Shown here: piece by piece, positions 61,078-64,000 of the stretch | Position numbering within the stretch: the stretch's first letter is position 1 | How the letters are laid out: each line of letters starts with the position of its first letter | Source: Streptomyces sp. Ru73 | Lineage (GTDB): Bacteria; Actinomycetota; Actinomycetes; Streptomycetales; Streptomycetaceae | NCBI RefSeq assembly: GCF_002920575.1 | Contig: NZ_PQSQ01000028.1 | Location: forward strand, 1-64,000 | Direction of reading: 5' to 3' | DNA: 64,000 bases | Made by a program: the position numbers and the translations under genes | Notes under the pieces: generated by a model | What the model was told of the DNA's origin: nothing | Database searches by the model: none | The model's input: only the letters and a program-made list of their open reading frames with translations

Positions 61078-62319
61078 GTGGAACTGACACTGCTCGGCAC
61101 CGGAGCCCCCGACGGCCTGCCCCGGCCCGGCTGCCCCTGCGCCTCCTGTGCGGGCGCCACGGGCGACGCGGCGCGGGCGGCCACCGCGCTGCTCCTGGAC
61201 GGCGCGCTCCTCCTCGACCTCACCCCGGGCGCCGCCTTCGCCGCGGCCCGCGCCGGGCAGTCGCTCACGGGGGTGCGGCAGGTGCTGCTGACACACCCGC
61301 ACGAGGGACCCGCCGTCGAGGTGCCCACCGGACTCCCCCAGCCGGGCCGGGTCGCGGACGGCCGGGAGCTGGCCCTGCTGGACGGGCACCGGGTGCGGGC
61401 CGTCGCGGTGGACGTGCCGGGCACCGGGTACGAGATCGGCGGCCCGTACGGCGAGCGGCTGCTGTACCTGCCGCCCGGGGCAGCCCCCGCCGGCGCCTCG
61501 GAGGGCAAGGGACCGTACGAGATGGTCGTGCTGGACGTGCTGGGGCGGCCGGACGCGCTGGCCAGGCTGCGGGCGAACGGCGCGGTGGACGCGGCGACCG
61601 ACGTGATCGCGGTGCACATCGGCCACGACACCCCGCCCGGCGAGGAGCTGCACCGGCGGCTGGCCGCCGTGGGCGCCCGCGCGGTGCCGGACGGCACGTC
61701 GCTCCTGGTCGGCGAGTACCACGCGGTGCCCGACCTGCCGCGCAGGACGCTGGTGCTGGGCGGCGCGCGCAGCGGCAAGTCCGTCGAGGCCGAACGGCGG
61801 CTCGCGGCCTTCCCCGACGTGCTGTACGTCGCGACCGGCGGGCTGCGGGACGGGGACACGGAGTGGGCGGCGCGGGTCACGGCGCACCGCGAGCGCCGCC
61901 CGGCCTCCTGGCGGACCGCCGAGACCTGCGACCTGGTCCCCCTGCTGGCCGGCGAGGAGGAGGACGGTGACGGCCCCGGCGAGACGGAGAAGACCGCCGC
62001 CTCCCCACTGCTGATCGACTGCCTGTCCCTGTGGCTCACGCACGCCATGGACGAGGTGGGCGCCTGGGACGACGAGACCTGGGCCAACGGCGGCGAACGG
62101 GCCCTGCACGCGCGGGTGGACGAGCTGGTGGCCGCCGTGCGCGCCACCCGCAGGCCGCTGGTCGCGGTCAGCAACGAGGTCGGCTCCGGGGTGGTGCCCG
62201 CGACGCCGGCCGGACGCCGCTTCCGGGACGAACTGGGCCGCCTGAACGCCCGGTTCGCCGCCGAGTGCGAGCACGTCCTGCTGGTCGTCGCGGGCCAGGC
62301 GCTTGCGCTGCGCGGGTGA
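61078..62319 (+). CDS. cobU: CobU (adenosylcobinamide kinase/guanylyltransferase) fused to an MBL-like domain
   Basis: 413 residues. N-terminal about 215 residues resemble a PhnP-type metallo-beta-lactamase fold (TLLGTGAPDGLPRPGCPCASC), but the metal motif HxHxDH is degraded to THPHEGPAVEV, so zinc hydrolysis is doubtful. C-terminal CobU: LVLGGARSGKSVEAERRL (P-loop), VATGG, SPLLIDCLSLWLTH, AVSNEVGSGVVPATPAGRRF, with the His/GTP-binding region. CobU phosphorylates adenosylcobinamide and attaches GMP in the last steps of B12 synthesis or salvage. GTG start. cobT follows two genes on, so this is the edge of a cobalamin cluster. Confidence 0.92.
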   Translation: MELTLLGTGAPDGLPRPGCPCASCAGATGDAARAATALLLDGALLLDLTPGAAFAAARAGQSLTGVRQVLLTHPHEGPAVEVPTGLPQPGRVADGRELALLDGHRVRAVAVDVPGTGYEIGGPYGERLLYLPPGAAPAGASEGKGPYEMVVLDVLGRPDALARLRANGAVDAATDVIAVHIGHDTPPGEELHRRLAAVGARAVPDGTSLLVGEYHAVPDLPRRTLVLGGARSGKSVEAERRLAAFPDVLYVATGGLRDGDTEWAARVTAHRERRPASWRTAETCDLVPLLAGEEEDGDGPGETEKTAASPLLIDCLSLWLTHAMDEVGAWDDETWANGGERALHARVDELVAAVRATRRPLVAVSNEVGSGVVPATPAGRRFRDELGRLNARFAAECEHVLLVVAGQALALRG

Positions 62320-62382
62320 ACGCGCGCGGGCACCGGCCGTGTCCGCCTTGCCCGGCGGGCGCGCGTGCCGTCACCTGACGGC

Positions 62383-62874
62383 ATGACCCCGTCCTCCGGC
62401 GGCACGGCACCGCCTCCTGACGGCCGCTTCGACGCCGCGGTACGCCGCTACCTGCGGGACCGCCCGCTGGCCACGGTGGTGGCGCTCGGCGAGGGCCTGG
62501 ACACCGGCTTCTGGCGGGTGGACAACGGGCAGTTGCGCTGGCTGACCGTCGAGGAGCCGGCGACGGCCGCGCTGCGCCGGATGCTGCTGCCGGACGGGCC
62601 GCGGTGGCGCACCCTCACCGGACGGCCCGCCGGGCCCCACTGGCCCGCCGCCGTGACCCGCCCCGCGCTCGGCGTCCTGGTCCTCGCCTTCGGGCCGCCG
62701 CCCGCGTCCGACGCGCTGCACGACCTGTGCGCGCTGTGCGCCCGTCGGCTGCCCGGCGCGACGCTGCTGCTGGACGCGCCGCTCCGGCGCCGCGGCGTGG
62801 CCGGCGGGCGGTCCCGGCGCGCCTCCCTCTTCCCGCCGGCCACCGCGCCGGCCCTCACCGAATTCCGCTTCTGA
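62383..62874 (+). CDS. Shortened LCMT-type methyltransferase-like protein
   Basis: 163 residues from the ATG at 62383. The segment YLRDRPLATVVALGEGLDTGFWRVDNGQL and the following TALRRMLLPDG-like stretch match the SAM-binding part of the leucine carboxyl methyltransferase/TcmP family, which is usually about 270 residues. About 60 N-terminal residues and part of the core look absent, and the C-terminus is a disordered Arg/Pro tail. It may be inactive or a regulatory relic. It lies between cobU and cobT, 63 bases after cobU, so it may be co-transcribed. Start uncertain (GTG at 62365 possible). Confidence 0.6.
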   Translation: MTPSSGGTAPPPDGRFDAAVRRYLRDRPLATVVALGEGLDTGFWRVDNGQLRWLTVEEPATAALRRMLLPDGPRWRTLTGRPAGPHWPAAVTRPALGVLVLAFGPPPASDALHDLCALCARRLPGATLLLDAPLRRRGVAGGRSRRASLFPPATAPALTEFRF

Positions 62875-62941
62875 GGCCGCGCGTGCCCCCGGTACCGGCC
62901 GACCGCGCACCGAGGGGCGCGTTCCCGGTAACCTGCGCCGA

Positions 62942-64000
62942 ATGAGCGCCCTGAACCTCGATGACTTCGCGAACCTGATCGAGCGCCCCGACGGCGGCCG
63001 GCGCCGGGATGCCGAGGAGCGGCGGGAGCGCCGCTTCGTGCAGCCGGCCGCGCTCGGCCGCCTCGACGAGCTGGGCGACTGGCTGGCCGCCGTGCAGCAG
63101 CAGGTTCCGGTCCGCCCCCTGGACCGCGTCAGCACGGTGCTGTTCGCGGGCGACCACGGGGTGGCCGGGCTGGGCGTCTCGGGGCGGCCCGCGGGCAGCG
63201 CCGTGGACCTGGTGCGCGCGGTGCTGGACGGGACGAGCCCGGCGGCGGTGCTGGCGCGCCGGTTCGGTGCCGCGCCGCGCGTGGTCGACATGGCGCTGGA
63301 CTGCGACCCCGGCGAGCTGCCCGAGGACGTCACCCGGCACCGGGTGCGGCGCGGCTCGGGCCGGATCGACGTCGAGGACGCGCTGACGGCGGACGAGGCC
63401 GAGCAGGCGTTCCGCGCGGGCATGGCCATCGCCGACGAGGAGGCGGACGCCGGTACGGACCTGGTGGTGCTGGGCGACCTGAGCGTGGGCGGCACCACGG
63501 CGGCGGGCACGCTGATCGCCGCGCTGTGCGGCACCGACGCCTCGGTGGTCACCGGGCGCGGCGGCGCCAGCATCGACGACCTGGCCTGGATGCGCAAGTG
63601 CGCGGCCGTGCGGGACGCGCTGCGCCGGGCCCGGCCGGTCCTCGGCGACCAGCTCGCGCTGCTGGCCACGGTCGCGGGCGCCGACCTGACCGCGGCCACC
63701 GGCTTCCTGCTGCAGAGCGCGGTGCGCCGGACGCCGGTGATCCTGGACGGCGTGGTCTCGGCGGCCTGCGCGCTGGTGGCGCAGCGGATCGCGTTCCGGG
63801 CGCCGGACTGGTGGCTGGCCGGGCAGGCCAGCGGCGAGCCGGCGCAGGGCAAGGCGCTGGACCGGATCGCACTGACGCCGCTGCTCGACCACGGCGTCAC
63901 GGCCGGCGAGGGCACCGGCGCGCTGCTGGCGCTGCCGCTGGTGCAGGCGGCGGCCTCGCTGGCGGCCGAGCTGCCGGTGCGCGAGGACCAGGACGGCGAG
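62942..64000 (+). CDS. cobT: Nicotinate-nucleotide-dimethylbenzimidazole phosphoribosyltransferase CobT (5' part)
   Basis: Makes alpha-ribazole phosphate for the lower ligand of cobalamin. 353 codons are present and open to the window end, so the 3' end is missing. N-terminal motif MSALNLDDFANLIERPDG, nucleotide-site FAGDHGVAGLGVSGRPAGSA, GDLSVGGTTAAGTLIAALCG, TGRGGASIDDLAWMRKCAAV, DGVVSAACALVAQRIAF and the catalytic glutamate in VTAGEGTGALLALPL. No stop or frameshift is seen. ATG at 62942; the upstream AACCTGCGCCGA holds no strong ribosome binding site. Confidence 0.95.
   Translation, partial: MSALNLDDFANLIERPDGGRRRDAEERRERRFVQPAALGRLDELGDWLAAVQQQVPVRPLDRVSTVLFAGDHGVAGLGVSGRPAGSAVDLVRAVLDGTSPAAVLARRFGAAPRVVDMALDCDPGELPEDVTRHRVRRGSGRIDVEDALTADEAEQAFRAGMAIADEEADAGTDLVVLGDLSVGGTTAAGTLIAALCGTDASVVTGRGGASIDDLAWMRKCAAVRDALRRARPVLGDQLALLATVAGADLTAATGFLLQSAVRRTPVILDGVVSAACALVAQRIAFRAPDWWLAGQASGEPAQGKALDRIALTPLLDHGVTAGEGTGALLALPLVQAAASLAAELPVREDQDGE

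Overview
The window is chromosomal DNA from a high-GC actinobacterium, almost certainly Streptomyces or a close relative. The coding frames have a strong G/C third-position bias, many genes start with GTG, and gene pairs often overlap as ATGA or GTGA. As far as I recall it, the gene order follows the conserved Streptomyces core: thiamine, bacterioferritin, trpE(G), pfkA, glkA, pimB, trpD, qcr/cta, nadA, psp, cob. I see no rRNA, tRNA, CRISPR array, IS element, phage or antibiotic cluster. The interest therefore lies in regulation and in odd variants of core genes.

Layout. 1-1607: thiO (3' end, with an apparent frameshift), thiS and thiG of thiamine synthesis. 1664-5775: a PASTA Ser/Thr kinase, endonuclease IV, a DUF4396 membrane protein behind a copper-type (CsoR-like) operator, and a sulfite-oxidase-fold oxidoreductase. 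5932-6676: bacterioferritin and its ferredoxin Bfd, with an iron box at bfd. 6766-10285: type II DAHP synthase diverging from a Trp leader peptide, an attenuator and fused anthranilate synthase. 10251-15403: a D-2-hydroxyacid dehydrogenase, a phosphofructokinase with a PPi-type residue pair, a two-component system and an acyltransferase. 15604-22493: esterase, membrane protein, EEP hydrolase, glucokinase, an ArsA-like ATPase group and a phosphoesterase. 22758-29560: acyl-CoA synthetase, PimB-like glycosyltransferase, a lipoprotein metalloprotease and two tandem NlpC/P60 hydrolases, one behind what looks like a damaged c-di-AMP riboswitch. 29878-32725: NYN RNase-like protein, zinc-ribbon protein, rhomboid protease and a lone RAM-domain regulator.

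32784-35858: a class V aminotransferase controlled by a SAM-IV riboswitch followed by a tiny Met-rich reading frame, then trpD. 36014-45465: the respiratory block. qcrC-qcrA-qcrB (bc1) and ctaC-ctaD-ctaF plus ctaE (aa3 oxidase) carry electrons from menaquinol to oxygen, with a pseudo-receiver gene and an L,D-transpeptidase between them. 45791-52268: cysteine desulfurase-TusA fusion, PfkB kinase, two hypothetical proteins, erpA and nadA (sulfur and Fe-S supply, NAD synthesis). 52327-60892: RND transporter, two-component system, PspAA/PspA envelope-stress proteins, DUF3043, a methyltransferase and a small protein. 61078-64000: CobU fused to a decayed metallo-beta-lactamase domain, a shortened methyltransferase-like protein, and cobT, which runs off the end.

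No wholly new multi-gene system is evident. The best leads are: the SAM-IV plus Met-rich uORF unit; the shortened c-di-AMP riboswitch; a 21-bp palindrome over the ctaE start codon; paired operators around the nadA promoter; the CsoR-like site in front of the DUF4396 gene; the D104/K phosphofructokinase; and a repeated 3'-end element shared by two unrelated genes. Comparisons with other Streptomyces genes are from memory; no searches were run.
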